DNA of 64,000 bases from Kibdelosporangium philippinense (GTDB lineage: Bacteria; Actinomycetota; Actinomycetes; Mycobacteriales; Pseudonocardiaceae). The position numbers were made by a program, and so were the translations under genes. Below the pieces are notes generated by a model. That model saw only the letters and a program-made list of their open reading frames with translations, made no database searches and was not told where the DNA came from. This document shows positions 41,388 through 53,800 of this stretch, piece after piece (position 1 is the stretch's first letter; each line of letters opens with the position of its first letter). Where the stretch lies: positions 2,108,001 through 2,172,000 of the forward strand of contig NZ_JAJVCN010000001.1 in NCBI RefSeq assembly GCF_021390435.2, read 5' to 3'.

Positions 41388-44300
41388 ATGACCTCGGCAG
41401 CGCCGACCACGCCGACGGTGCTGGATCTGTTCGCCGCGCAGGTGGACCGGACGCCCGACGCGGTGGCCGTGGCCGACGGGGATCGGGTTCTCACCTACCG
41501 GCAGCTGGCTGAGCTCGCGGGACAGCTGTCCGGACGGTTGATCAGCCACGGCGTGCGCCACGGCGACCGCGTGGGCGTCATGCTGGACCGTTCGGCCGAC
41601 TTGCTGGTGTCACTGCTGGCCGTGTGGCAGGCCGGGGCGGCTTACGTGCCAGTGGATGCGGCCTATCCCGCGCCACGGGTGGCGTTCATGGTCGCGGACT
41701 CGGCCGTGTCGCTGATGGTGTGTTCGGCAGCGACGCGCGGGGCCGTGCCGGAGGGGATCGGGCCGATCCTCGTCACGGACAAGGGCGACGCGTCTGCGGT
41801 CACTGTGCGGCCGGGCGATCTGGCGTACGTGATGTACACCTCCGGCTCGACAGGCACCCCGAAGGGTGTGGCTGTCCCGCATCGAAGTGTCGCCGAGTTG
41901 GTGGGAAACCCTGGCTGGGCAGTGGAATCCAGCGACGCGGTGCTCGTGCACGCGCCGTACGCCTTCGACGCGTCCCTGTTCGAGATCTGGGTGCCGCTGG
42001 TGTCGGGTGCCCGTGTCGTGATCGCCGAACCGGGGCCGGTTGATGCCCGGCGCCTGCGGGACGCGGTCGCGGCCGGAGTGACGCGGGCGCACCTGACTGC
42101 GGGCAATTTCCGTGCGGTGGCAGAGGAATCGCCGGAGTCGTTCGCGGGGCTGCGCGAAGTGTTGACGGGCGGGGACTTGGTACCCGCGCACGCGGTCACG
42201 CGGGTTCGGGAAGCGTGCCCACGAGTGCGGGTCCGGCACCTGTACGGCCCGACAGAAACCACGCTGTGCGCCACATGGCATGTGCTCGAACCAGGCGACG
42301 CGCTCGGCCCGATGTTGCCGATCGGGCGTCCGCTTGCTGGCCGCCAGGCTCACGTGCTCGACGGGTCGCTGCAGCCGGTCGCACCGGATGTTGTTGGTGA
42401 CCTTTACCTTTCCGGTGCCGGTCTGGCGGACGGCTATCTGGACCGGGCGGGGCTGACGGCGGAGCGGTTCGTCGCGGATCCGTTCGCACCCGGGCAGCGG
42501 ATGTACCGGACCGGTGACCTTGCCTACTGGTCCGCTGACAACGAGTTGATGTTCGCGGGCCGGTCCGATGCCCAGGTGAAGATCCGCGGGTTCCGGATCG
42601 AACCCGGCGAGATCGAGGCCGCGCTCACCGCGCAGCCGGACGTGCACGAGGCCGTCGTGGTGGCGATCGACGGCCGTCTGATCGGTTACGTGGTCGGGGA
42701 CGCGGATCCCGACACTGTCCGCGAGCGTCTCGCCGCCGTGCTGCCGGAGTACATGATCCCGGCCGTGGTGCTCAAGCTGGATACGCTTCCCCTGACCAGC
42801 AATGGAAAGCTGGACCGGGCCGCGCTGCCCGCGCCGGTGTTCACCGCGAGTGTCACGGGCCGCGAAGCCACCACCGAGGCCGAGAGTGTCCTCTGTGGAC
42901 TTTTTGCCGAGTTGCTCGGCCTTGAGCGAGTCGGTGTCGACGACGGCTTCTTCGAGCTTGGCGGCGATTCGATCATCGCCGTACGGCTGTCCGCACGCGC
43001 GGCCAAAGCAGGCCTGCTGGTCACGCCTGCCCAGATCTTCGGGGAGAAAACCCCGGCACGGCTCGCGGCCGTCGCGAGTGTCGTCCCGGTCTCGGAGTCT
43101 GTCGACGGCCCACTGATCGAGCTGACCGCCGAAGACGAGGCGGAGCTGGCGATCGCGGCCCCCGGTGCCGAGGAAATCTGGCCGCTGGCACCGCTCCAGG
43201 CCGGGTTGCTCTTCCAGACGGCCCTCAATGACCATGGGCCCGACATCTATCAGACGCAGTGGATCGTGGAGCTGACCGGTCCGCTGGACGTGGCCAGGCT
43301 GCGGGTGGTCTGGGAAGGGGCGTTCGCGCGGCACGGCGAGCTTCGGCTGAGCTTCCACCGGCTGTCGTCGGGCAAGGCGGTGCAGGCGGTCGCCGGGCAC
43401 GTCGCCCTGCCGTGGCGCGAGGTCGACCTGTCCGACGCGAACGACGCCGAAGCGGCCATCGACGCGCTGGCAAGGCATGAACAGCAGCGGCGGTTCGATC
43501 TCACCAAACCACCGCTGTTCCGGCTGGTCCTGATCCGGCTCAGCGAGACGCGGCACCGATTGCTGGTCGTCAATCACCACATCCTGACCGACGGCTGGTC
43601 GATCGCGGTGATCCTCAACGAGGTGTCCGAGGCGTACACGGCCGGTGGGCATTTCCCAGAGCGGACGGGTGTCGCGTCCTACCGTGACTATCTGGCTTGG
43701 CTCAACCGGCAGGACAAGGACTCGGCACGCGTGGCATGGCGGACCGAGCTGTCCGGCATCGACGTGCCCGCGTTGGTCGCGAAGGCGGACTCCGGGCCGG
43801 ACTACGACTACCGCACCACGTACCTGTCGCCGGATCTCTACAGCAGGCTGCTTGAGTTCGCCCGCGACCACGAGCTGACCCTGAACACGGTGATGCAGGG
43901 CGCGTGGGCGATGGTGCTGGCGCGACTCGTGCGACGCACTGACGTGGTGTTCGGCACCACGGTCGCCAATCGTCCCGCCGAGCTCCCAGGCGTGGAGTCG
44001 ATGCCAGGGCTGATGATGAACACGCTGCCGGTCCGCGTCCCGCTGGACGGCGATAAGTCCATTGTGGACATGCTGACCGGCTTGCAGTCCAGGCAGGTCG
44101 CGATGATGCCGCACCAGCACCTCGGCCTGCCGGAGATCCAGAAGACGGCCGGTGCGGGCGCGGTCTTCGACACGCTGCTGGTGTTCGAGAACTACCCGAG
44201 GGACTTCGCCGACCAGTTCCGCTATCTGGGCACGATCGAGGGCACGCACTTCGCCGTGACCCTCGGCGTCATCCCGGCGGACGACTGCAGGCTCATGCTT

Positions 44301-47300
44301 TCCTACTTTCCCGGGCAGATCGAGGATGCCATCGCCGAGTCGGCGCTCGACTGGTTCGTCGGGACCCTCGAGACGATCGTCGCCGACCCGTCCCGTCTGG
44401 TCGGGCGGGCAGGTATGGGCGCGGTTTCGCTGCACCGCTGGGAACCCGCGCTGCTGACCGGCGAGCCGTTGCCCGCGTTGGTCGGGCGCGTGGTCGAGGA
44501 CTGGCCGGACGACATCGCGGTGGTCGATGGCGATGGCGAGCTGTCGTACGGGGAGTTGTGGGACCGGGCGGTGAAGTTCGCTGCCGTACTGCGGGCTCGT
44601 GGGGTTGGCCATGAGGAACGTGTCGGCCTGGTGGTAGGCCGGTCTTCGTGGTGGCTGGTCGGGATGTTGGGCGTGCAGTTGGCGGGTGGCGTGTTCGTTC
44701 CCGTCGACCCGGCGTATCCGGCCGAGCGCGTACGGCTGGTTTTCGGCAGCGCGGATCCGATGTTGGTGGTGTGTCAGGGAAAGACCCGGGACGCGGTGCC
44801 GGAGGAGTTCGGCGACCGGCTTGTCGTGATCGACGAGTTGGACCTGGTGGCCGCCCCGAGCGCGATCTTGCCGCGGCTCGGCCCGCGTGACGCGGCGTAC
44901 GTGATCTACACGTCCGGGTCGACGGGAACTCCGAAGGGAGTCGTCGTCACGTACTCGGGCCTGGGGAATCTCGCGCTCGCGCACATCGCCCGGTTCGGTG
45001 TGTCGCGCTCGTCCCGGGTCTTGCAGTTCGCCGCGCTCGGCTTCGACACCATCGTGTCCGAGGTGATGATGGCGTTGTTGTCGGGGGCGACACTGGTGAT
45101 GCCACCCGACGAGGATCTGCCGCCCCAGGCGACGCTGGCCGAAACCTTGGAGCGGTGGGACGTCACGCACGTCAAGGCGCCGCCGTCGGTGCTTGCCACC
45201 CTCGATGTGTTGCCCGACAGGGTGGAGACAGTGGTCGCGGCGGGGGAGCTGTGCCCGCCGGGTCTCGTGGACCGCTTCTCGGCGGACCGGCGGATGATCA
45301 ACGCCTACGGGCCGACCGAGACCACGATCTGCGCGACGATGAGCATGCCGTTGGTGCCACGCCAGCATCCGATCCCGTTCGGGGCACCGGTTCCCGGGGT
45401 TCGTGGCTATCTGCTGGACTCGTTCCTGCGTCCGCTGCCGCCGGGCGTCACCGGCGAGCTGTACCTGGCCGGGATTGGTGTCGCCCGAGGCTATCTGGGC
45501 CAGACGGCGTTGACGGCTGGGCGGTTCGTCGCCGATCCATTCGTTGCCGGTGAACGCATGTACCGCACGGGCGATCTGGCCTACTGGACCGACCGAGGCG
45601 AGCTGGTGTCCGCCGGGCGGGCCGACGACCAGGTCAAGATCCGTGGTTTCCGGGTCGAACCCCGTGAGATCGAGTTCGCGCTGTCCAGCCACCCCGAGGT
45701 TTCCGGGGCCACGGTGACCGTCCACGATGGACGCCTGGTGGCCTATGTGGCGCCAGGTGACATCGATCCGCGGGCGCTGCGCGATGACCTCGCGTCACGG
45801 TTGCCTCCGTACATGGTTCCTGCGGCGGTGGTCGCGCTCGATGTCCTGCCGCTGACGCCGCACGGGAAGATCGACCGGGCCGCGTTGCCCGAACCGGACT
45901 TCTCATCGACATCGGCAGGCCGCGACCCGGAGACCGAGGTCGAGCGGATTCTGTGCGAGGTGTTCGCTGAAGTCCTTGGCCTTGAGCGGGTTGGGGTCGA
46001 GGACAGCTTCTTCGAGCTTGGTGGCGACTCGATCTCGTCGATGCAGGTCGCCGCTCGTGCGCGGCGCGATGGCATCTCGCTGACCCCGCGTCAGGTGTTC
46101 GAGCACCGGACTCCTGAGCAACTGGCGCTTTTGGTGGCCGAATCGCCGCTGCCGCGGAGTGATCAGTCCACTGTGGCTGATGGTGTCGGTGATGTCGCGT
46201 TTACGCCGGTGATGCGGATGTTCGGTGAAGGCGTTGCGGCGCCCGGGTTCGCGCAATGGATCGTGCTGGGTGCGCCGTCGGACTTGACCGAGAAGACGGT
46301 GGTTGCTGGCCTCGCGGCGGTCATGGATACGCACGACATGCTGCGGGCGCGTGTTGTCGACGAGCGCTTGGTGGTTTCGGAGCGCGGGTCGGTGGACGCG
46401 GGCGGATTGGTTACGCGCGTTGAGTTTGACGGCTCGATCGAGGAGGTCGTGGCGGATGCCGTGAGCCGGTTGGATCCCGCAGCGGGTGTCATGGTCCAAG
46501 CGGTGTGGGTGGACGCCGGACCGGATCAGTTGGGGCGCTTGATCGTGGTGGCGCATCACCTGGCGGTCGACGGCGTGTCCTGGCGGGTACTGCAATCGGA
46601 CTTGCAGGCAGCCTGCGAGGCCGCGGCCGCCGGACGCGAACCAGCACTGGAGCCAGTGGCGGTGTCGTTCAAGCGGTGGGCCGGTTTGCTGGAGCAGTGG
46701 GCGGTCTCGGCCGAGCGGGTCGGGGAATTGGCCGCGTGGAAGGAGATTCTCGGTTCCGAGGATCAGCCGGAGCATGCCCCGGGCGGTGACGTCCGTTCCC
46801 GGTCGTGGGTCGTGCCTGGGGCTGAGACTTCCGTGTTGGTCGGGCAGGCTCCTGCGTTGTTCCACTGTGGAGTGCACGAGGTCTTGCTTGCCGGGCTGGC
46901 TGGAGCGGTGGCCCGGTGGTGTGGCGGCGACACGGCTTTGGTGGACGTGGAAAGCCATGGCCGCCATTGCGCCGATCAACACATCGGGATGGACTTGTCC
47001 AGGACGGTCGGCTGGTTCACCAGCACGCATCCGGTGAAACTGGATGTCGCTGGGATCGATCTGGCCGATGTGGTGGCCGGTGGTCCGGCGGCCGGGACGT
47101 TGCTGAAGGTGGTCAAGGAACAGTCGCGCGCGGTTCCCGGCGACGGCCTCGGCCACGGGCTGCTGCGCTACCTCAATGCCGAGACAAGGCCGGTTCTCGC
47201 GGCACTTCCGTCGGCCCGGATCGGGTTCAACTACATGGGCCGGTTCGTCGCCGGTAACCAGAGTGATGGCCAGGCGTGGCAACTGATCGGTGACATCGGC

Positions 47301-47597
47301 GGTTCGATCGATCCGAGCATGCGGTTGCCGCACGGGTTGGACGTCAACGCGATTGTCCAGGATCTGCCTGATGGTCCGGAACTGACGCTCATGGTGGAAT
47401 GGTCGGGCGAACAGTTCGCCGATGCCGAGATCGACCGGCTGGCAAGCGAACTGCTCGCGGTGTTGTCCGGGCTGGCCCGTCAGGCCAACGATCCCGGCGC
47501 AGGGGGACATACCGCGTCCGACTTCGGGCTGCTCGATCTCGACCAGGACGAGATCGCCGGCTTCGAGGCTTTAGCAGCGGAACTCAGTGAGGGGTAG
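41388..47597 (+). CDS. NRPS, modules 1-2 (A-T-C-A-T-E): Hpg and Tyr/beta-hydroxyTyr
   Basis: 2,069 residues. Loading module: A1 (about 6-490) with code DAFHLGLLCK, expected for 4-hydroxyphenylglycine, and T1 with phosphopantetheine Ser528 (GGDSI). Module 2: C2 (about 594-1010, HHILTDG near 730), A2 (about 1027-1500) with code DTSKVAAICK, expected for Tyr or beta-hydroxytyrosine, T2 with Ser1548, and an epimerase E2 (about 1603-2010, [10 protein letters not shown] near 1723) giving a D residue 2. The acidic C-terminal tail is a docking segment for the next protein. ATG 41388 is preferred because GGAGG is 6 bases away; ATG 41382 overlaps the ABC stop. The two-module split matches teicoplanin Tcp9 and complestatin ComA, not the three-module BpsA. 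Confidence 0.95.
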   Translation: MTSAAPTTPTVLDLFAAQVDRTPDAVAVADGDRVLTYRQLAELAGQLSGRLISHGVRHGDRVGVMLDRSADLLVSLLAVWQAGAAYVPVDAAYPAPRVAFMVADSAVSLMVCSAATRGAVPEGIGPILVTDKGDASAVTVRPGDLAYVMYTSGSTGTPKGVAVPHRSVAELVGNPGWAVESSDAVLVHAPYAFDASLFEIWVPLVSGARVVIAEPGPVDARRLRDAVAAGVTRAHLTAGNFRAVAEESPESFAGLREVLTGGDLVPAHAVTRVREACPRVRVRHLYGPTETTLCATWHVLEPGDALGPMLPIGRPLAGRQAHVLDGSLQPVAPDVVGDLYLSGAGLADGYLDRAGLTAERFVADPFAPGQRMYRTGDLAYWSADNELMFAGRSDAQVKIRGFRIEPGEIEAALTAQPDVHEAVVVAIDGRLIGYVVGDADPDTVRERLAAVLPEYMIPAVVLKLDTLPLTSNGKLDRAALPAPVFTASVTGREATTEAESVLCGLFAELLGLERVGVDDGFFELGGDSIIAVRLSARAAKAGLLVTPAQIFGEKTPARLAAVASVVPVSESVDGPLIELTAEDEAELAIAAPGAEEIWPLAPLQAGLLFQTALNDHGPDIYQTQWIVELTGPLDVARLRVVWEGAFARHGELRLSFHRLSSGKAVQAVAGHVALPWREVDLSDANDAEAAIDALARHEQQRRFDLTKPPLFRLVLIRLSETRHRLLVVNHHILTDGWSIAVILNEVSEAYTAGGHFPERTGVASYRDYLAWLNRQDKDSARVAWRTELSGIDVPALVAKADSGPDYDYRTTYLSPDLYSRLLEFARDHELTLNTVMQGAWAMVLARLVRRTDVVFGTTVANRPAELPGVESMPGLMMNTLPVRVPLDGDKSIVDMLTGLQSRQVAMMPHQHLGLPEIQKTAGAGAVFDTLLVFENYPRDFADQFRYLGTIEGTHFAVTLGVIPADDCRLMLSYFPGQIEDAIAESALDWFVGTLETIVADPSRLVGRAGMGAVSLHRWEPALLTGEPLPALVGRVVEDWPDDIAVVDGDGELSYGELWDRAVKFAAVLRARGVGHEERVGLVVGRSSWWLVGMLGVQLAGGVFVPVDPAYPAERVRLVFGSADPMLVVCQGKTRDAVPEEFGDRLVVIDELDLVAAPSAILPRLGPRDAAYVIYTSGSTGTPKGVVVTYSGLGNLALAHIARFGVSRSSRVLQFAALGFDTIVSEVMMALLSGATLVMPPDEDLPPQATLAETLERWDVTHVKAPPSVLATLDVLPDRVETVVAAGELCPPGLVDRFSADRRMINAYGPTETTICATMSMPLVPRQHPIPFGAPVPGVRGYLLDSFLRPLPPGVTGELYLAGIGVARGYLGQTALTAGRFVADPFVAGERMYRTGDLAYWTDRGELVSAGRADDQVKIRGFRVEPREIEFALSSHPEVSGATVTVHDGRLVAYVAPGDIDPRALRDDLASRLPPYMVPAAVVALDVLPLTPHGKIDRAALPEPDFSSTSAGRDPETEVERILCEVFAEVLGLERVGVEDSFFELGGDSISSMQVAARARRDGISLTPRQVFEHRTPEQLALLVAESPLPRSDQSTVADGVGDVAFTPVMRMFGEGVAAPGFAQWIVLGAPSDLTEKTVVAGLAAVMDTHDMLRARVVDERLVVSERGSVDAGGLVTRVEFDGSIEEVVADAVSRLDPAAGVMVQAVWVDAGPDQLGRLIVVAHHLAVDGVSWRVLQSDLQAACEAAAAGREPALEPVAVSFKRWAGLLEQWAVSAERVGELAAWKEILGSEDQPEHAPGGDVRSRSWVVPGAETSVLVGQAPALFHCGVHEVLLAGLAGAVARWCGGDTALVDVESHGRHCADQHIGMDLSRTVGWFTSTHPVKLDVAGIDLADVVAGGPAAGTLLKVVKEQSRAVPGDGLGHGLLRYLNAETRPVLAALPSARIGFNYMGRFVAGNQSDGQAWQLIGDIGGSIDPSMRLPHGLDVNAIVQDLPDGPELTLMVEWSGEQFADAEIDRLASELLAVLSGLARQANDPGAGGHTASDFGLLDLDQDEIAGFEALAAELSEG

Positions 47598-47602
47598 ACA
47601 TC

Positions 47603-50600
47603 GTGAACACGTCGACGACGTCCTCCGGATCGGCGCTCGCCGAAGTCTGGCCGCTGTCCCCGATGCAGGCGGGAATGGTTTACCACGCCTCATTGGACGA
47701 TGAGGGTCCCGACATTCACGTCATCCAGCACTCGCAGTACATCGACGGCCCTTTGGACGCGGCACGGTTCCGGAAAGCCTGGGAAGCCTTGCTCGGCCGT
47801 CACGCGGCGCTGCGGGCGAGTTTCCAGCGGCGCAAGAACGGCGAGACGGTCCAGGTCATTCCCCGGCAGGTGAAGCTGCCATGGGCCGAACGTGACCTGT
47901 CCGGCCTTGCCGATGACGACGCGCAGGCCGAGATCACCAAGATCGCCGACACCGAGCGTGCCACGAAGTTCGACCTGACAAGGCCTCCGCTGCTGCGCCT
48001 TGTGCTGATCAAGCTCGGTCCGGCGAAGCACTGCCTGGTGACCACGAGCCACCACTTGCTCATCGACGGGTGGTCGCGGGCGATCCTCGAGTCGGATCTC
48101 CTTGCGATCTACGCGGCAGGCGGTGTCGCCACCAAGCTGCGGCCCGCGGGTTCCTACGGCAACTACCTGGCCTGGTTGGGTCGGCAGGACAAGGAAGCGG
48201 CCCGCGAGGCGTGGCGTGCGGAGCTGGCTGATGCCGACGAGTCGGCGCTGAGGATCCGGGAAAGGCCAAGGCTGGCACCGGGATTGCCGACCAAGGAAGT
48301 GCTGAACCATTCCCCGGAGTTCCTGTCGGCTCTGGTCGAGTTCGCTCGTCGCCATGCGTTGACGTTGAACACCGTGGTTCAGGGCGCGTGGGCCTTGGTT
48401 CTGGCCCGGTTGATGCGCCGTCGTGACGTGGTGTTCGGAGCGGTGGTCTCCGGACGTCCGGCGGAGTTACCTGGCGCGCAACAGACCGTGGGGCTGTTCA
48501 TCAACACCGTGCCGGTGCGAGTGCGGTTGGACGGCGGGCAGACGGTTCTGCAGACGCTGACGGAGTTGCAGGAGCGGCAGTCCGCGCTGATGTCGCATCA
48601 CCACCTGGGCTTGCCGGAGATCCAGAAGATCGACGGGGCGAGCTTCGACACGATCGTGGTGTTCGAGAACTACGCCGATCCGACGACGGAATCGGACTCG
48701 CCGAGCGCCATCACTGTGTCGTTGCGGGAATTCCATCAGGCGACGCCGTACGCGATCACCCTGGGAATCTTGCCCGGCAAAGGCCTGGACACCTTGATCG
48801 AGTACCAGCCGGAGATCATCGACGACCAAGTCGCCAAACAGGCTCTGTGGCGGCTTGCCCGGGTTCTTGAGCGGATGATCGCGGAGCCGGGGACGGCGGT
48901 TGGTCGTCTGGACGTGGTGGCCGATGCCGAGCGCGAGCTGGTTGTCGAGCGGTGGAACCAGACCGATGCTGTCGCGGATGCGCCAACGGCGGTGGAGTTG
49001 TTCCGTCGCCAGGTGGAACGGGCGCCAGATGCGACGGCGGTGCAGGCCGCGGACCAGACCTGGTCTTATGCGGATCTCGACAAGTGGTCCGATCGGGTTG
49101 CGGGCGCTCTGACGGATCGCGGCGTGCGACGCGGTGACCGTGTCGGGGTTGTGCTGGAGCGGTCGCCGGAAGTTCTGGCGACGTGGCTGGGCGTGTGGAA
49201 GGCGGGCGCGGCGTTCGTGCCGGTCGATCCGGGCTATCCGGCCGATCGGGTGGCGTTCATGCTGGCCGATTCCGCAGTCGCGGCAGTGGTTTGTGGACCG
49301 AAGACGTCCGGTGTGGTGCCGGTGGACTATCCGCAGATCCTCGTGAACGACGCTGTCGAGGGCGAGGTTTCCGCTGTCCCGATCGGGGCGGATGATCTGG
49401 CGTACGTGATGTACACGTCCGGTTCGACCGGGACGCCGAAGGGTGTGGCGGTTCCACATCGGAGTGTCGCGGAGCTGGCGGGGGATTCCGGCTGGCGGAT
49501 GAAGCCTGACGATGTGGTGCTGATGCACGCACCGCACACGTTCGACGCGTCCTTGTTCGAGATCTGGGTGCCGTTGGTGTCTGGTGCCCGTGTCGTGATC
49601 GCCGGACCGGATCTGGTGGATGCCCGACGCTTGCGGGAAGCGGTCGCGGCCGGGGTGACGCGGGCCCATCTCACCGCGGGGAGTTTCCGTGCGGTGGCAG
49701 AGGAATCGCCGGAGTCGTTCGTAGGCTTGCGTGAAGTGCTGACCGGTGGTGACGCGGTGCCTCCGCGCGCGGTGGAGCGGGTTCGTGAGGCCTGTCCGCA
49801 AGCGCGGATTCGACACCTGTACGGGCCGACCGAGACCACGCTGTGCGCGACATGGCATGTACTTGAGCCGGGTGACGTGGTCGATGAGGTGTTACCGATC
49901 GGCCGTCCGCTCGCGGGCCGCAGGCTGTACGTGCTGGACGCTTTCCTGCGCCCGTTGCCGCCGGGCGTCTCGGGCGATCTGTACATCGCGGGCGCGGGCC
50001 TTGCGCGCGGCTACCTTGGTCGTTCGGTGCTGACTGCGGAACGGTTTGTCGCCGATCCGTTTGCGCCAGGCCGACGGATGTACCGGACGGGCGACATCGC
50101 GTACTGGGCCTACGAGGGCGAGCTGGTCTTCGAGGGACGGGCCGACGACCAGGTCAAGATCCGTGGCTTCCGGGTGGAGCCGGGCGAGATCGAAACCGTG
50201 CTGGCCGCGCAGCCGGGCGTCAGCCAGGCGGTGGTTGTGGCTCGTGACGAGCGCTTGATCGGCTATGTCGTGTCCGATGCGGGCGTTGACCCGGCACAGC
50301 TGCGTGCGCAGATCGGTGAGGTGCTGCCGGACTACATGGTTCCGGCCGCGGTGGTCGTGCTGGATGCCTTGCCGGTGACCGCGAACGGGAAGATCGACCG
50401 GGCGGCCTTGCCCGATCCCGACTTCACCGCCCGTGCTGCGGACCGGGAGCCGGTCACCGAGACCGAGCGGATGCTGTGCGTGCTCTTCGCCGAGGTGCTC
50501 GGCCAGGAGAGGGTCGGCGTCGATGACAGTTTCTTCGAGCTTGGCGGGGATTCCATCCTCGCGATGCGGCTGGTGGCGCGGGCACTGCGCGACGGAATGA

Positions 50601-50773
50601 CGTTCTCCGCGCCGGAGGTGTTCGAACACCGGACGCCCGCTGGCCTCGCGGCCATCGTCGAACCGCAGGCAGAGGAACCTGTTGTGGCACAACAGGCCAC
50701 GTCCACGGCCGTCCTTGTCGACCTGAGCCAGGACGAGATCGACGAATTCGAAGCCGAGTTCGACGCTGTGTAA
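47603..50773 (+). CDS. NRPS, module 3 (C-A-T): predicted Hpg
   Basis: 1,056 residues. C3 (about 13-440, HHLLIDG near 149), A3 (about 455-930) and T3 with Ser984 (GGDSI); there is no epimerase, so residue 3 stays L. The A3 code reads DAFHLGLLCK, identical to module 1, so the same amino acid (Hpg) is predicted. The GTG start follows the previous stop by 5 bases and uses a GAGGGG in the end of that gene. The protein begins and ends with short docking-type segments. A free-standing module 3 is the arrangement of teicoplanin Tcp10 and complestatin ComB. Confidence 0.95.
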   Translation: MNTSTTSSGSALAEVWPLSPMQAGMVYHASLDDEGPDIHVIQHSQYIDGPLDAARFRKAWEALLGRHAALRASFQRRKNGETVQVIPRQVKLPWAERDLSGLADDDAQAEITKIADTERATKFDLTRPPLLRLVLIKLGPAKHCLVTTSHHLLIDGWSRAILESDLLAIYAAGGVATKLRPAGSYGNYLAWLGRQDKEAAREAWRAELADADESALRIRERPRLAPGLPTKEVLNHSPEFLSALVEFARRHALTLNTVVQGAWALVLARLMRRRDVVFGAVVSGRPAELPGAQQTVGLFINTVPVRVRLDGGQTVLQTLTELQERQSALMSHHHLGLPEIQKIDGASFDTIVVFENYADPTTESDSPSAITVSLREFHQATPYAITLGILPGKGLDTLIEYQPEIIDDQVAKQALWRLARVLERMIAEPGTAVGRLDVVADAERELVVERWNQTDAVADAPTAVELFRRQVERAPDATAVQAADQTWSYADLDKWSDRVAGALTDRGVRRGDRVGVVLERSPEVLATWLGVWKAGAAFVPVDPGYPADRVAFMLADSAVAAVVCGPKTSGVVPVDYPQILVNDAVEGEVSAVPIGADDLAYVMYTSGSTGTPKGVAVPHRSVAELAGDSGWRMKPDDVVLMHAPHTFDASLFEIWVPLVSGARVVIAGPDLVDARRLREAVAAGVTRAHLTAGSFRAVAEESPESFVGLREVLTGGDAVPPRAVERVREACPQARIRHLYGPTETTLCATWHVLEPGDVVDEVLPIGRPLAGRRLYVLDAFLRPLPPGVSGDLYIAGAGLARGYLGRSVLTAERFVADPFAPGRRMYRTGDIAYWAYEGELVFEGRADDQVKIRGFRVEPGEIETVLAAQPGVSQAVVVARDERLIGYVVSDAGVDPAQLRAQIGEVLPDYMVPAAVVVLDALPVTANGKIDRAALPDPDFTARAADREPVTETERMLCVLFAEVLGQERVGVDDSFFELGGDSILAMRLVARALRDGMTFSAPEVFEHRTPAGLAAIVEPQAEEPVVAQQATSTAVLVDLSQDEIDEFEAEFDAV

Positions 50774-50779
50774 GGAAAA

Positions 50780-50829
50780 CCCTCGTGAGTGGTTATCCGC
50801 GTTAGAACACGCATAACCACTCACGAGGG
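50780..50829 (+). terminator. 17-bp hairpin between NRPS module-3 and module-4 genes
   Basis: CCCTCGTGAGTGGTTAT (50780-50796) is perfectly complementary to 50813-50829; inside it, GCGT and ACGC can pair around a 6-base loop. No T-run follows. It lies in a 75-base gap inside an otherwise tightly packed operon, so it may attenuate transcription or mark an mRNA processing point. Confidence 0.75.
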
Positions 50830-50848
50830 CTAATCGAGGGAGACGTTG

Positions 50849-53800
50849 ATGGCTCAGTCGCGGATCGAGGAAATCTGGCCGCTGTCGCCGCTGCAGGCCG
50901 GGTTGCTCTTCCACGCGGTCTACGACGGCGACGGGCATGATTTCTACATCGGCCACTGGATCCTTGACCTGGCCGGACCGGTGGACGCGGCACGGCTGCG
51001 CACGGCATGGGAGGCGCTGCTGACCCGGCACGCCCCACTGCGGGCCTGCTTCCGGCAGCGCAAATCCGGTGAGACCGTGCAGATCATCGCCAGGCAGCCG
51101 GAACTGCCGTGGCGCGTGGTCGACCTTTCGCACCTCGATGACGCTTCAGAAGCCGTGCGGGAGCTGGCCGAGGAGGATCGCACGACGCCGTTCGACCTCG
51201 CGAACGCGCCGTTGCTGCGGCTGACCCTGATCCATCTCGCCGACGACGGCCACCGCCTGGTGGTGACCTGCCATCACACGATCATGGACGGCTGGTCGCT
51301 GCCGATCGTGCTCGACGAGCTTTCGACCCTGTACCAAGGAAATAGCGAACTGCCTGAGGTGACGTCCTACCGGGAGTACCTGGCATGGCTGAGCCGACAG
51401 GACAAGGAGAAGGCGCTCTCGGCATGGGCGGCGGAGCTGCGTGGCGCCGAGGAGCCGACACTGGTCGCGCCCGCCGATCCGGGGCGTGCGCCCGGCATTC
51501 CGGAGAGCGTCGAGGTCGAACTGCCGGAGGACCTCACGCAATCGCTGGACGAGCTGGCTCGGCGCCACGGGCTGACGCTGAACACGGTCGTGCAGGGCGC
51601 GTGGGCGATGGTGCTGGCGCAGCTGGCTGGCCGCACTGACGTGGTGTTCGGGGCCGTGGTGTCGGCGCGCCCGCCGGACCTGCCTGGCGTGGAAGGAATG
51701 GTGGGGCTGTTCCTCAACACCGTTCCGGTTCGTGTGCGGCTGAACGGCTCGAAGCCGGTCATCGAACTGTTGGCGGAGTTGCAGAAGCGTCGGTCGTCAC
51801 TGATCCCCGACCAGTTCGTCGGCCTGGCGGACATCCAGCAGGCGGCCGGGCCTGGCGCGATCTTCGACTCGTTGCTCGTCTTCGAGCGCTTCCACGATGC
51901 GCCTGCCGACGCGAAACCCCTTGGCATTCAGGTAAACCAGGGCCGGGTGGCCGCCCACTACCCACTGACTCTCGTCGCCGTGCCGCGCGAGTCGATGCTG
52001 ATCAAGCTCGACTATCTGACGGACCTCTTCGACGAGGCCACCGCTCTATCCATTGTGGAGCGACTGACTTCGGTCCTCGGGCAGTTGACCAGTGAGATCA
52101 CAGTGGCGGATGTCGCTGTGACAAGTGCGACTGAGCGTGCCCTGGTCGTGGACGAGTGGGGTGCGGCAGCCGAAGCGGCACCGAATCGCCTCGCCCTGGA
52201 GCTGTTTGACAGCCAGGTGGAGCGTTGCAGCGACGCGATCGCGGTTGTCGACCGCGATCGGGCGATGTCCTACGGGGTATTGGCTGAGGATGCCGAGCGG
52301 CTCGCGGGTTACCTGCGCGGCCGTGGGGTGCGGCGCGGGGACCGGGTTGCTGTGGTTGTGGAACGGTCCCACGACCTGATCGCGACCTTGCTCGCGGTGT
52401 GGAAAGCGGGCGCGGCCTATGTGCCGGTGGATCCCGCGTACCCGTTGGAACGCGTGAAGTTCATGCTCGCGGACGCCGATCCCGCGGTAGTGGTGTGCAC
52501 GGCGGCGTACCGGGATGCCGTGCTGGACGGCGGGACCGAGCCGATCGTCCTCGACGATCCGCCGACGCGGCAGGCGGTTTCGGAATGCAGCCATCTTTCG
52601 GTTGGTACGACAGCTGATGACGTCGCCTACGTGATGTACACGTCGGGATCGACGGGCACGCCCAAGGGTGTCGCGGTCTCGCACGGCAACGTTGCGGCGT
52701 TGGTCGGTGAGCCGGGATGGCGCGTCGGCCCAGACGACGCCGTGCTGATGCACGCTTCGCACGCGTTCGACATCTCGCTGTTCGAGATGTGGGTGCCGCT
52801 GGTTTCGGGCGCCCGCGTGGTGCTGGCCGGATCGGGCGCGGTAGACGGCGCTGCGCTGGCCGCGTATGTGGCAGACGGAGTTACGGCCGCGCACTTGACC
52901 GCCGGTGCCTTCCGGGTGCTGGCCGAGGAGTCGCCGGAGTCGGTGGCTGGTCTGCGCGAGGTGCTGACCGGTGGCGACGCGGTGCCGTTGGCGGCGGTGG
53001 AGCGTGTGCGGCGGACGTGTCCGAACGTGCGGGTACGGCATCTCTATGGCCCGACGGAGGCCACGCTGTGCGCGACGTGGTTGCTACTGGAGCCTGGCCA
53101 CGAGACGGGATCGGTGCTGCCGATCGGTCGTCCGCTCGCGGGGCGGCGTGTGTACGTCCTCGACGGGTTCTTGCGGCCCGTGCCGCCGGGTGTCGCGGGT
53201 GAGCTGTATGTCGCCGGAGCCGGTGTGGCGCAAGGTTATTTGGATCGTTCGGCGTTGACGGCCGAGCGGTTCGTCGCCGACCCGTTCGTGCCTCATGGGC
53301 GGATGTACCGCACCGGGGACCTGGCGTACTGGACCGACGAGGGTGCGCTGGCGTTTGCCGGACGGGCCGATGACCAGGTGAAGATCCGCGGGTACCGAGT
53401 GGAGCCCGGTGAGATCGAGGTCGTCCTCGCAGGCCTGCCTGGCGTTGGCCAGGCCGTGGTGCTCGCGCGGGATGAGCACCTGATTGGTTACGCGGTCGCT
53501 GAGGCGGGCCACGAGCTTGACCCGGTGCGGCTTCGTGACCAGCTCGCCGAGACGCTGCCCGAGTTCATGGTTCCGGCCGCTGTCCTCGTGCTGGGCGAGT
53601 TGCCGTTGACGGTCAACGGAAAGATCGACCGCCAGGCACTGCCCGAGCCGGACTTCGCGTCCAAAGCGGGCCGGGAGCCCGCTACCGACGCCGAACGAGT
53701 CCTTTGTGGAGTGTTCGCCGACGTCCTTGGCCTTGAGCGGGTTGGGGTCGAGGACAGCTTCTTCGAACTGGGCGGCGACTCGATCTCCTCGATGCAGGTT

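Noticed and set aside
41610..45725. 1,371-codon open frame on the minus strand opposite the NRPS genes
   Set aside because: Shadow of GC-rich coding DNA. It is rich in His/Arg/Gly/Asp with no domain pattern, while the plus strand has unmistakable NRPS motifs throughout.
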